Assembly (NCBI GenBank): GCA_937894585.1
Contig: CALBGO010000059.1
Coordinates: forward strand, 1-34,619
Length of the DNA: 34,619 nucleotides
Direction of reading: 5' to 3'
Source of the DNA: an uncultured Eubacterium sp.
GTDB taxonomy: Bacteria > Bacillota > Clostridia > Peptostreptococcales > Anaerovoracaceae
Below are positions 23,400 to 31,224 of the stretch, piece after piece. The notes beneath the pieces are model-generated. The model saw nothing but the letters and a program-made list of their open reading frames with translations, made no database searches and had not been told where the DNA came from. Every line of letters starts with the position of its first letter. The stretch's first letter is position 1. The translations under genes and the position numbers were made by a program.

Positions 23400-24806
23400 T
23401 TATTTCCAGACATCTGTGTTATGCAGTCCGATATCAGCTGCTTTGAACACCGGATTTTTCCCTTCTTTTTTCTGAATAACATAGTTATCCAGCGCTCTCA
23501 CCGCAATTCCGCCCAGACAGAACAGAGCGATGATGTTTACAAGAGCCATGCCTCCCATCAGAATATCCGCCATATTCCATGCCAGCTGCAGATTGGAATT
23601 TGCACCGACAAAAACCATAGCAACCGCCAGAAGTCTGAATACGGTCATAACATTTTTCTTCTCACTGATAAATTTCACATTTGCTTCTGCATAGAAGTAG
23701 TTTCCAATCAAAGAAGTAAAGGCGAACAGTGCTACCGACACAGTAATAATACCTACGCCAACTTCTCCGAACAGAGTCTTTACGGACGCCTGCACTAAAG
23801 GAATTCCGTCCAGACTGCCGCCCACTTCGTACTGACCTGTGCAGAGTACGATAAATACAGTCGTAGAGCAGATAATAATCGTATCGATGAATACGGAAAT
23901 AACCTGCACCAGTCCCTGTTTTACAGGATGGCTTACATCAGCCGCAGCAGCTGCGTTCGGCGCAGAACCCATACCTGCTTCATTACTGAAGAGACCGCGC
24001 TTTACGCCCCATACCATACAGGAGCCTGCGAAACCGCCGAAAATCGCTTCGAAATCAAAGGCTTCATCAAAAATCATACCGAAAATTTCCGGCAGATCTC
24101 CGATATGCGCAATGGTAATGGCCAGTCCGATTAAAATATAAACTGCCGCCATAATAGGAACCAGTACAGAAGACACCTTACTGATTTTATGCGCGCCGCC
24201 AAAGAACAGCACCGCAGAAATCACAGCCAGAATCACACCGGTAATCAGTGCCCACACTGCATAACTGTCTCCGGCATAATGCTCCAGCGCAGAAGCAATA
24301 TTATATGCCTGCAGCCCGTTAAAACCGAAAGCAAAAGTAATAATCAAAAGAATTGCAAAGATAATACCAAGCCACCTTGCATTCATCGCTCTCTCGATGT
24401 AGTAAGCCGGTCCGCCTTTGAACATTTCTCCGTCTTTCCGCTTATAAATCTGTGCCAGTGTAGATTCGATAAAAGCCGATGCGCCTCCGACTACAGCCAT
24501 CACCCACATCCAGAAAACAGCCCCGGGACCGCCGGCAACGATAGCCGTCGCAATACCTGCGATATTTCCGGTTCCTACTCTGGAAGCAGTGGCAATCATC
24601 AGCGCCTGAAACGAGGAAATCCCTCCCTCATGGCTTTTTTCGGTCAAAATTCTGATTCCCTCGGGAAAAAGTCTCAGCTGTACGAATTTTGTACGAATTG
24701 TAAAGAAAATACCTGCAACAATCAGCGCCCAGAACAGAATATTACTGTACATCCAGTCGCTGACAGAGCCGGTAAAGTCAATCAGACTTTTCATTAAATC
24801 ACTCAT
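23400..24806 (-). CDS. Sodium:alanine symporter, AGCS family
   Basis: 468 residues, about ten to eleven membrane segments. Family signatures: FQALMIATASRVGTGNIAGIATAIVAGGPGAVFWMWV in the first third (the substrate and Na+ site), SMVWG-like CMVWGVKRGLFSNEAGMGSAPNAAAAADVSHPVKQGLVQ in the middle, and IGNYFYAEANVKFI near the end. It takes up alanine or glycine with Na+. The ATG has AAGGAG at eight bases. A consensus promoter stands upstream and two hairpins follow, so it is a single-gene unit. Confidence 0.93.
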   Translation of the reverse strand: MSDLMKSLIDFTGSVSDWMYSNILFWALIVAGIFFTIRTKFVQLRLFPEGIRILTEKSHEGGISSFQALMIATASRVGTGNIAGIATAIVAGGPGAVFWMWVMAVVGGASAFIESTLAQIYKRKDGEMFKGGPAYYIERAMNARWLGIIFAILLIITFAFGFNGLQAYNIASALEHYAGDSYAVWALITGVILAVISAVLFFGGAHKISKVSSVLVPIMAAVYILIGLAITIAHIGDLPEIFGMIFDEAFDFEAIFGGFAGSCMVWGVKRGLFSNEAGMGSAPNAAAAADVSHPVKQGLVQVISVFIDTIIICSTTVFIVLCTGQYEVGGSLDGIPLVQASVKTLFGEVGVGIITVSVALFAFTSLIGNYFYAEANVKFISEKKNVMTVFRLLAVAMVFVGANSNLQLAWNMADILMGGMALVNIIALFCLGGIAVRALDNYVIQKKEGKNPVFKAADIGLHNTDVWK

Positions 24807-24893
24807 AATCAGTTCTCCTTAACTATAAAAATTGCAAACCTCTTGCTCTGCCCTGCTTCTTGATTTCACAGCAAAAGCAGAAAACACTTTGCC

Positions 24894-24922
24894 ATTATAA
24901 CACAATATGCTCTTCTTTGCAA
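24894..24922 (-). promoter_or_regulatory. Promoter of the AGCS gene
   Basis: TTGCAA (24917-24922), 17 bases, TATAAT (24894-24899) on the minus strand, giving a leader of about 80 bases. The remaining bases to 25104 hold no gene and no clear terminator for the MATE gene. Confidence 0.8.
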
Positions 24923-25104
24923 GAAAATGTTCTTTTTTTGTATTTTGTTTCCCTGAATACAGGAATCCCCCGGTGTCGAGGTACCATACAGAATATATGA
25001 TTCCGCAGGCATATCTCTTCCGAGGGATTTGATACAATTTAATTTAAAGAATTTACTTTCAATATGTATTTCCCGCTACTGTCCGAAGTTCGAAAACCAA
25101 AACC

Positions 25105-26481
25105 TTACAAGAGCCGCGCAACAGCTTTTTCACGAAGCCTTTTACGCAGAACTATAAATGTAATGATATGGGCAACCACCGTTACACCCCAGGTTACAGG
25201 ATAAGTCAGATAAAGCATTTCCAGCGTATGAAACTCAGGAATCTGAAACAGTGTTAAAATCCAGACTACACGCAGTCCGCAGACGCCGATCAGAGAAAAC
25301 AGCATTGGGACAATGGAGTAACCCATTCCGCGCAGAACGCCTACCATAACATCCATAGCGCCGCAAAGGGCATAAGTCGGAGCAAGTATGGAAAGGCGCC
25401 GCATTCCCGCCTCTATTACCGCATCACTTGACGAATAGATACCGAGCAGAGCCGGCCCGAACACCAACTCCAAAAGTCCAATGGATAAACCGATTCCGAT
25501 GGCGCAGATTTCTCCCCTTGTCAGAATCTTATCGATTCTGCTGATTCTTTTTGCTCCCACATTCTGACTGGTAAAGGAAATCGTTGCCTGATAAAATGCA
25601 TTCATCGGAAAATAAATGAAATTTTCTACATTACCGGAAGCAGAATTACCTGCAACAACAGTAGCGCCGAAAGAATTGACAGACGCCTGAATCAGCACAT
25701 TGGTCATAGAAAAAATCAGACCCTGCACACCTGCGGGCAGCCCTACTTTTATAATGGATATGAGTTTATCGGAGCTGATATGCAGTTCACGCAGCACAAG
25801 ACGCATAGCGCCTTCCTCTTTCATCAGACAGCGCAGCACTAATAATGCAGAAATCCACTGAGAAACTGCAGTCGCTGCGCCGACACCGGCAACACCCATA
25901 TGAAAGAGAATTACGAAAATCAGGTTCAAAACCACATTAACCACGCCGGAAAAGGCAAGATAGTACATAGGCCGCTTTGTATCACCGATAGCCCTGAGAA
26001 TCGAAGCCCCGAAATTATATACCATCAGACCGGTCATACCCATAAAATATACTCTGAGATATAAAGCCGCCAGCTCCACAACCTCTTCAGGAGTCTGCAT
26101 CAGAACAAGAATCTGTCTGGAGCCCAGTATGCCCGCAGCCGTTAAAATAATGCCGCTGACAAGACTCAGCGCAATGGAAGTATGCACCGTATCCTTCAGC
26201 TGTTCGGCTTTTCTTGCTCCATAGTATCTGGCCGCGGTTACATTGGCTCCGATAGAAAGCCCGATAAATAAATTTACCAGAAGATTCACAAGAGAGGTTG
26301 TAGAACCTACTGCAGCCAGAGAATGATCTCCGGCAAACCGTCCCACTACAATAATATCCGCCGCATTAAAAAGAATCTGCAGAATACTGGAAAGCATCAG
26401 AGGCAGTGAAAACTTAAGCATCTTCCTGAGAACCGGCCCCCGTACCATATCAATTTCATATTTTTTGTTTCTGTTATCCAT
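25105..26481 (-). CDS. MATE-family efflux transporter
   Basis: 458 residues, 12 helices in two homologous halves. The first half has FSLPLMLSSILQILFNAADIIVVGRFAGDHSLAAVGSTTSLVNL; the second has the matching VGLPAGVQGLIFSMTNVLIQASVNSFG. The block ATISFTSQNVGAKR is typical of the DinF/NorM-like branch. Such proteins export cationic drugs or metabolites using Na+ or H+. The ATG follows AGGAG; the gene has its own promoter. Many paralogs exist in Clostridia, so the substrate cannot be given. Confidence 0.93.
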   Translation of the reverse strand: MDNRNKKYEIDMVRGPVLRKMLKFSLPLMLSSILQILFNAADIIVVGRFAGDHSLAAVGSTTSLVNLLVNLFIGLSIGANVTAARYYGARKAEQLKDTVHTSIALSLVSGIILTAAGILGSRQILVLMQTPEEVVELAALYLRVYFMGMTGLMVYNFGASILRAIGDTKRPMYYLAFSGVVNVVLNLIFVILFHMGVAGVGAATAVSQWISALLVLRCLMKEEGAMRLVLRELHISSDKLISIIKVGLPAGVQGLIFSMTNVLIQASVNSFGATVVAGNSASGNVENFIYFPMNAFYQATISFTSQNVGAKRISRIDKILTRGEICAIGIGLSIGLLELVFGPALLGIYSSSDAVIEAGMRRLSILAPTYALCGAMDVMVGVLRGMGYSIVPMLFSLIGVCGLRVVWILTLFQIPEFHTLEMLYLTYPVTWGVTVVAHIITFIVLRKRLREKAVARLL

Positions 26482-26507
26482 TTCTTTCTTCTCCTATCGC
26501 AATTATC

Positions 26508-26536
26508 ATTGTATGATGTACCTCATAAAACTTCAA
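26508..26536 (-). promoter_or_regulatory. Promoter of the MATE gene
   Basis: TTGAAG (26531-26536), 17 bases, TACAAT (26508-26513) on the minus strand. Confidence 0.75.
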
Positions 26537-26568
26537 TAGGAAAAGTTGTATTTTATTTGTTTTAATTA

Positions 26569-26593
26569 CAGGCAGAATCTTTTGCACTGCCTG
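26569..26593 (-). terminator. Hairpin behind the EFR1 gene
   Basis: Perfect stem CAGGCAG/CTGCCTG with an 11-base loop, about 25 bases beyond the stop codon. The following TAATTAAAAC is a weak T tract. Confidence 0.6.
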
Positions 26594-26616
26594 CGATGAT
26601 TTCCGCGGTACGCCTG

Positions 26617-27498
26617 TCAGCCGATAAAATAGATGTTTTCTTTATAGATGCCGCTAAAAGCAGGTTCCAGTTTTTCACGGATTTGCAAAAGTCCCGGATC
26701 TTTCACAAAGCGGGCGCCTCGCGGACAGTTCTTTACGCAGGCCAGACAACCGATACACAGTTCTCCGTCCGCCTCCATTCCCGCGCCGTAAGTAATGGCT
26801 CCTGCCGGACAAATCTTGGAGCAAAGCCCGCATTCACTGCAAAAATCCGCAGTTTCCGTATGTTTCGGCATCCGCCCGCATTCCTTATACGGACGGTTTC
26901 CCGGAATATCGTCCATAGAGCGCAGACGATTTTTCAAAACGGACTCTGAGGAAGACTGCGAATCCGCTGAAAACCGCAAGTTCTCCGTTCCGGCAGAATT
27001 CATCTCTCCGCCCACTTCTTTCTGCTGTTTTTCCAACAGTTCTCTCACAGTCTTTCCAAAGCATTCCGCTTCTTCTAAATCCTTTTGATCGGGTCGACCG
27101 CCCGCCAGTTTATCCGTATAGGTATGCTGAGCCAAAAAAGCAGCTGCGCCGGTGCAGTTAAATCCTGCCTGTTCGCACAAGTCTTTCATTTCCAAAAGGG
27201 CATCATCAAATTCCCGATTTCCGTAAGTTACAGAAATTACCGCGGCAGCTCCGTTACCCTCCAAATTCCGAAATAAACCCTCCGGCAAAAGAGGCAGCCG
27301 TCCGGCATAAACCGGCGCACCGAAAACCACCAGATCCTCCGAACCGAAGACATAGGTATTATTTCTGTTTTTCCGATCGGTTAAATCAATGACCGCAAAG
27401 TTCTCATCTATCCCACGGGAGATTGCTTCCGCATATTTCCGGCTGCCGCCCGTAGGGCTGAAATAAACAGCTGTAACCTTTGAATATAATTTATCCAT
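26617..27498 (-). CDS. EFR1-type protein: flavodoxin-like domain fused to 2x[4Fe-4S] ferredoxin
   Basis: 293 residues. The N-terminal flavodoxin-like half has the FMN phosphate loop YFSPTGGSRKYAEAIS (12-27) and the later loops GAPVYAGRLP and SVTYGNREFDDA. The C-terminal part holds two [4Fe-4S] sites with the order CSECGLCSKICP and CIGCLACVKNCP. The family is common in anaerobic Bacillota and is taken to move electrons between ferredoxin and flavin partners; its partner is unknown. A Ser/Glu-rich linker of about 60 residues joins the domains. The ATG has GGAGGAAC. Its promoter shares an unusual sequence with that of the DUF1638 gene next to it. Confidence 0.88.
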   Translation of the reverse strand: MDKLYSKVTAVYFSPTGGSRKYAEAISRGIDENFAVIDLTDRKNRNNTYVFGSEDLVVFGAPVYAGRLPLLPEGLFRNLEGNGAAAVISVTYGNREFDDALLEMKDLCEQAGFNCTGAAAFLAQHTYTDKLAGGRPDQKDLEEAECFGKTVRELLEKQQKEVGGEMNSAGTENLRFSADSQSSSESVLKNRLRSMDDIPGNRPYKECGRMPKHTETADFCSECGLCSKICPAGAITYGAGMEADGELCIGCLACVKNCPRGARFVKDPGLLQIREKLEPAFSGIYKENIYFIG

Positions 27499-27578
27499 CG
27501 TTTGTTCCTCCTCATATTGACAAACAGCTGCATCTTTATCCGTCTCGTATCTGCATCATCTGTCAAATATTCTCAGGA

Positions 27579-27611
27579 TATTCTATCACGAAAAACAATG
27601 CTTTTCAAGAA
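27579..27611 (-). promoter_or_regulatory. Promoter of the EFR1 gene (shared motif copy 1)
   Basis: On the minus strand TTGAAA, 17 bases, TAGAAT, with the run TTCGTGATAGAATAT over the -10 region. The same run recurs before the DUF1638 gene. The leader is about 75 bases. The promoter directly abuts the DUF1638 terminator. Confidence 0.7.
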
Positions 27612-27616
27612 ATCAA

Positions 27617-27650
27617 AATAGCGGCACGCCTTCATTGCAGTACCGCCATT
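27617..27650 (-). terminator. Terminator of the DUF1638 gene
   Basis: Minus-strand stem AATGGCGGTAC/GTGCCGCTATT (11 pairs, two G-U) with a 12-base loop, then ATTTTGATTTC, about 95 bases beyond the stop codon. Confidence 0.7.
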
Positions 27651-27744
27651 TTTCACCAAAGTACAGCCGCCCTTCCCCTTATCGTCTCAGTCCGTACCGG
27701 ATTACATTACATCGACTCACTCTAATCTATATTATATTGATTTA

Positions 27745-28403
27745 TCATATCAGGAAATCTTCGTCGTAAAGCACGCGTCCTTTTTCAACAACAAGGAACT
27801 GATGATCCCATCGCCCGCCTACCAGTTTTTCCAGCAAATGATTACTTCCCGGCACATGACAGACCGGACAGTTTATCATCGCCGCTTCCTCCTCGGCAAT
27901 GCGTAGATATTCCCTGTCATAACTGTCATAAACACCCGTATCTATTACATCTACACTTTTGTAAGAATCAAACCAGATGTCAAAAATCCTCAATCCCTTT
28001 TTTTCACCGTATTGTTCAATCAGATTCTCACGGATATTCCGCACCGATAAATCCCCCTGTATTTTATCCGTAAGATAAAGATGTCCCCCTTTTTTCAAGT
28101 TTGGGAACCATCTGTCGTCAGTATGTAGCAGAAGCGTAATACAGTCATCTACTTTCGGCATCACGGTTTTTACAGGAAAAGGTTCTTTGGCAGCAGAACC
28201 TCCGCATATACCCATAGATAACAGTACCAGATCTACAGATTCCGGCAGTGTCCCCATAGTTTCAAAAAGCTTTGCTCTCAATCCTTCGGCTCTGCATGAA
28301 GCCTGCTGTCCAGTTCGATTACCGGATACGATGTATGTTCTTTCTCCTGCGCCCGATCGATATGATATCTGACATTGCTGCAGGTAATAATCACTGTGCT
28401 CAT
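27745..28403 (-). pseudogene. DUF1638 protein gene with a one-base frameshift
   Basis: The true start is ATG at 28403 behind GAAGGAG at six bases. That frame reads MSTVIITCSNVRYHIDRAQE, on through EKEHTSYPVIELDSRLHAEPK, the expected N-terminus of DUF1638 proteins, then stops at GAT-TGA. The rest (GLRAKLFETMGTLPESVDLVLLSMGICGGSA… to the C-terminus) is in a different frame. Restoring one base in CCGAAGG near 28283-28287 (CCGAAAGG) joins them exactly as PKGLRAKL. The gene therefore carries a one-base deletion, or the assembly has an error at a short A run. The C-terminal part holds Cys residues (GICGG, NCPVC) and His (PGSNH) suited to metal binding. No slippery heptamer is visible, so programmed shifting is unlikely. 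DUF1638 has no established function. Confidence 0.85.
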
Positions 28404-28475
28404 TTCTTTCTCCTTCGATGCTGCGCAAAGATGTATTACAACTTGTTTCATATATTAAAAAAATATCTATGAAGC

Positions 28476-28520
28476 ATAACAATTCAACAATATTCTATCA
28501 CGAAGACGCCTTATTTTTCA
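28476..28520 (-). promoter_or_regulatory. Promoter of the DUF1638 gene (shared motif copy 2)
   Basis: On the minus strand TTGAAA, 18 bases, TAGAAT within TTCGTGATAGAATATTG. It matches the promoter before the EFR1 gene across the -10 region and -35 box, but not the spacer between. The leader is about 85 bases. Confidence 0.7.
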
Positions 28521-28581
28521 AGAAAAAGCACCGCAGAGGATCTTTCATCAGCTGCCTGCAAAAATGATTCCGCTGCTTATA

Positions 28582-28604
28582 AAACCGTCAAAGGCAGACG
28601 GTTT
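28582..28604 (-). terminator. Hairpin behind the XRE-SdpI gene
   Basis: Stem AAACCGTC/GACGGTTT with a seven-base loop, about 27 bases beyond the stop codon; the minus strand continues TATAAG, a short T tract. Confidence 0.65.
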
Positions 28605-28630
28605 GCTCCTGCCTAATCCGGAAAGTCATT

Positions 28631-29512
28631 TTATAATCTGCCGCAGAACTTTCTCCTGAAGAAAATGTAAGAAATCCCAGCGGGAATTCCAATCCAAAGA
28701 AGTACTGCGATTAAAGTTACTGCCTCAAAATCCGAAACGGTCAAAGCACATGCCGCATACAAAATAGCTGCAGGCAGAGAAATATACCCGAGGATTTTAT
28801 GCGCCAGATTCCATGTATCCTCATCTCTTACGGTCCACGGAAGACGAAGCCCTGTGTGTCTGGTAAAAGGCAGCTTCGGCGATACAATTCCTGCGAAAAT
28901 CATAAATGCAGCTATAAACAGCATAGCAAACATCTTCTCTTCCCGAACTGAAAGAGAGATAAAGTCCGCCGCAGTGAGCAGCGCCAATGAGATGACTGCC
29001 GCCAAAGCAAAGATATTAACCATTGTTGTAATCCGTAAAACTTTGATGTTGGGATTTTCTGTCGTTACACTGCTCAAAAGCGCCAGATTTCGATACAAAA
29101 TGATAACTGCCGACAGAATACAGCCTCCTGACAAAACAAGCGCTGCTGTCGGATTTTCGAAACTGACCGCAGCTATCAGCGAGATAAAGGAAAGAAACAG
29201 AATAAGTCCTCTCTTTTCTCCCGCTCTTCTCATCTGTTTTTCTCTCCTGTTTTTCTCCGCCAGCTGTGCATTAAGTAATGCCAGTTCTTCTGTAAGCTCC
29301 CGGTCATTATCTGCCTCAATTTCTCTGCCAAGCAGCCGGCTTACAGGCACTTCCAAAACCTCTGCCAGATCTGCCAGCATTTCGGCGTCGGGCACAGATT
29401 TTCCGCTCTCCCACTTTGAAACAGTCTGTCTCACTACATGCAGCCGCACTGCCAGTTCCTCCTGACTGATTCCTCTTTCTCTGCGATATTTCTTTATATT
29501 ATCATTTAACAT
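28631..29512 (-). CDS. XRE-type regulator fused to an SdpI-like membrane domain
   Basis: 293 residues. Residues 1-65 are a Cro/C1 helix-turn-helix (RRERGISQEELAVRLHVVRQTVSKWESGKSVPDAEMLADLAEVLEV). A charged linker (70-105) leads to six to seven hydrophobic segments. Near residue 225 the SdpI-family motif RLPWTVRDEDTWNLAHKILG appears. SdpI is the membrane immunity protein and signal transducer for the Sdp toxin of Bacillus subtilis; here the DNA-binding and membrane parts are one polypeptide, so a membrane signal could directly set repressor activity. The start at 29512 is chosen because HTH proteins begin near there; its ribosome site (GAAGATGGTG) is weak, and an ATG at 29530 is possible. No Sdp toxin gene is visible nearby. 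Confidence 0.85.
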   Translation of the reverse strand: MLNDNIKKYRRERGISQEELAVRLHVVRQTVSKWESGKSVPDAEMLADLAEVLEVPVSRLLGREIEADNDRELTEELALLNAQLAEKNRREKQMRRAGEKRGLILFLSFISLIAAVSFENPTAALVLSGGCILSAVIILYRNLALLSSVTTENPNIKVLRITTMVNIFALAAVISLALLTAADFISLSVREEKMFAMLFIAAFMIFAGIVSPKLPFTRHTGLRLPWTVRDEDTWNLAHKILGYISLPAAILYAACALTVSDFEAVTLIAVLLWIGIPAGISYIFFRRKFCGRL

Positions 29513-29557
29513 AACACCATCTTCTTTCATATCTTTTTTTGCTTCGAAGCTGTTTAT

Positions 29558-29587
29558 ACTATACACTTATCCCCGGTGTTTTCGCAA
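29558..29587 (-). promoter_or_regulatory. Promoter of the XRE-SdpI gene
   Basis: TTGCGA (29582-29587), 18 bases, TATAGT (29558-29563) on the minus strand. Confidence 0.6.
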
Positions 29588-29685
29588 GCAACGATGATTA
29601 ACATTCGCCGTCAATCCCCCTTTGTCTGCTCTGTTCGCAGAACTGCAGCAATCATCCCCGTATAAAAGACAGGATTCTCACTTAT

Positions 29686-29810
29686 ACAAAAAACCAAAAG
29701 ACCCTGCACAAGCAGAGTCTTTTGGCTGCGATATTAATAATTAAGAAAGAACGATCAAAAGAAATTATCTCATGTAACCCTATCTCCTTTTGACAGTTTT
29801 TATTATAGTC
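29686..29810 (-). ncRNA. Putative short transcription unit with an AUG-AGA-UAA minigene
   Basis: On the minus strand TATAAT (29802-29807) stands before AAAGGAG and then ATG-AGA-TAA (29773-29765), followed by a strong terminator (29692-29726: CCAAAAGAC stem, TTTTTT tail). The unit would be about 100 bases. No good -35 box is seen at the right spacing (TTAACA lies 20 bases away), so the promoter is uncertain. It may instead be the 3' end of the monooxygenase transcript, whose stop codon is at 29968. Confidence 0.35.
29692..29726 (-). terminator. Intrinsic terminator
   Basis: Stem CCAAAAGACTCTGC/GCAGGGTCTTTTGG with loop TTGT and a TTTTTTG tail on the minus strand. It ends transcription from the monooxygenase gene or the short unit before it. 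Confidence 0.85.
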
Positions 29811-29967
29811 TGTGATTGTGACGATTCTGTTAAGAATCCGTATCGCTGCGGTGTCTTTTTTATTACGAAACAGTTACGGAAGAAACATAACTGCATCCTG
29901 TTATCACACTACGCAGATACTATCTCACTCTGTACGGTATCCTGCCGTTCTATCCGGTTCTTTCAAA

Positions 29968-30267
29968 TTAACGCTGCTCAGCGGCGTCTTCAATTGTAAT
30001 TTCCGTCTCCATCTCGTATTTCGCTTTTATTTCACCCAGTTTCTTAAAATGCGGCTGTCCTGTATGCGCTTTCTGCGCCTCTCTACTTTCCCATTGTTCC
30101 CACAGAAAAATCTGATAATCATTGTCCGCAGGGAAAAAATACGTGTAGCGGATACATCCGTCTTCCGCAAGGGATTTTGAAACCACAGCCTCCGCCTTTA
30201 TATCTGCGTAAAACTCGTCACGAGCCTTTTTATCAGCCAAAGTATATGTCACATAAAAATTTGTCAT
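29968..30267 (-). CDS. Antibiotic biosynthesis monooxygenase-like protein (YgiN type)
   Basis: 99 residues of the dimeric alpha/beta-barrel ABM fold: FYVTYTLADKKARDEFYADI, then GCIRYTYFFPADNDYQIFLWEQWESREAQKAH, the motif around the Trp-x-x-x-x-Ala helix, and PHFKKLGEIK. Related proteins act as quinol monooxygenases or heme/aromatic-binding enzymes, but many members are uncharacterised. The ATG at 30267 is chosen over 30309 because AAGGAGG stands seven bases upstream. It lies 75 bases after the LysE-type exporter on the same strand and may share its transcript. Confidence 0.85.
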   Translation of the reverse strand: MTNFYVTYTLADKKARDEFYADIKAEAVVSKSLAEDGCIRYTYFFPADNDYQIFLWEQWESREAQKAHTGQPHFKKLGEIKAKYEMETEITIEDAAEQR

Positions 30268-30343
30268 AAACTTCCTCCTTAAATTCAGCCGAAAATCCGA
30301 TAAATACAAATCTTAGTTTTCTCTGTTCCTTTTCTGTCCAACA

Positions 30344-30955
30344 TCACATCACCAGCTCAATGAAGTTCCAGAACAGCTTCAGCCCGTAAAAAATAATAAC
30401 TGCACCACAAATAATATTGATGATCCGCAGGGTTTTATCGGAAAACTTTGCACTGAAAAGAGAAATGACGGTAGATACACTGAGAAACCACAGCACCGAT
30501 GCCGATGCAAAACCGCCTACAAAAAAGGCATCCGTTCCTTCCGGCAGGGTTGCTTTAAAAGCTCCCAGCATCATAGATCCGTCAATCAGTGCCTGAGGAT
30601 TAAACCATGTCACCACGCATGCCGTGGAAATTACCTTCAAGATCGGTATATCCACCTTTGTGGAAGTATCCATAGTATCCTTTGCGCGCAGAAGACCAAT
30701 GCCAATCCAGATCACGATGATACTGCCGATCAGCAGAATCACCATTTCCAAAAGCTTTGAGCTCTGCATAACGGCACCGATTCCGAAAAAACAGGCCATA
30801 CCCAAAGTCACATCAAAAAAGATGACGATCAGCGCTGTAAGATAGACTCTGGATTTCGGCTGCGTCAGCGCCGTATTGATTACAAACAAATTCTGAAGAC
30901 CGATTGGCGCCACATAAGCCAGTCCCATAGTCAGTCCCTGTAAATAAATTTCCAT
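30344..30955 (-). CDS. LysE/ArgO-family amino-acid exporter
   Basis: 203 residues, six membrane segments. The LysE signature near the N-terminus reads GLTMGLAYVAPIGLQNLFVINTAL, and the later block VVTWFNPQALIDGSMMLG matches family members with the conserved Asn-Pro-(Gln/Lys)-Ala. It exports basic or related amino acids, substrate not determined. The ATG has AAAGGAG at eight bases. The gene is divergent from a truncated HxlR-type gene that starts about 105 bases away, a layout in which the regulator normally controls the exporter. Confidence 0.88.
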   Translation of the reverse strand: MEIYLQGLTMGLAYVAPIGLQNLFVINTALTQPKSRVYLTALIVIFFDVTLGMACFFGIGAVMQSSKLLEMVILLIGSIIVIWIGIGLLRAKDTMDTSTKVDIPILKVISTACVVTWFNPQALIDGSMMLGAFKATLPEGTDAFFVGGFASASVLWFLSVSTVISLFSAKFSDKTLRIINIICGAVIIFYGLKLFWNFIELVM

Positions 30956-30962
30956 TTTACAT

Positions 30963-30990
30963 TTGCTCCTTTTCGCTTACCTGGTATAAT
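30963..30990 (+). promoter_or_regulatory. Promoter facing the HxlR remnant
   Basis: TTGCTC (30963-30968), 16 bases, TATAAT (30985-30990) on the plus strand. It overlaps the lysE promoter of the other strand. Confidence 0.55.
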
Positions 30991-31017
30991 TTTAATATCA
31001 AACGGAATAAATTTCAA
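30989..31017 (-). promoter_or_regulatory. Promoter of the LysE-type gene
   Basis: TTGAAA (31012-31017), 17 bases, TAAAAT (30989-30994) on the minus strand, about 35 bases before the ATG. Confidence 0.75.
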
Positions 31018-31059
31018 GAACGCAAACATAAAAGACTAAGAAAGAAGACGCTTGCCATA

Positions 31060-31224
31060 ATGAAAACCCACTACGATTGTCCATGTCCGGAAAAAAGCCC
31101 GCTGAACTATGCCATATCTATCATCAGCAGCAAATGGAAAATGCAGATTATGCGAGCATTTTCTGCCTTTCATATTTTCAAAAATCAAGTCATCAATTAT
31201 GCAACTGCATTAGCATTTATCTGA
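31060..31224 (+). pseudogene. Truncated HxlR-family regulator (N-terminal fragment)
   Basis: The plus-strand frame begins MKTHYDCPCPEKSPLNYAIS and continues IISSKWKMQIMRAF, which is the opening of HxlR-type winged-helix regulators (Cys near the start, then SKWK-type helix). Family members run to about 100-120 residues. Here the match stops near residue 33-35 and the frame then reads into antisense of the hsdR 3' end, ending at TGA after 54 codons. The break lies around 31160-31190, and hsdR stops at 31197. The best reading is that the restriction locus replaced or deleted the rest of the gene. It is divergent from the lysE-type gene it probably once controlled. Confidence 0.75.

Noticed and set aside
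28404..28482. Upstream extension of the DUF1638 frame beginning MLCFIDIFLIYETS
   Set aside because: It is in the wrong frame relative to the family N-terminus; the true start with a good ribosome site is the ATG at 28403.
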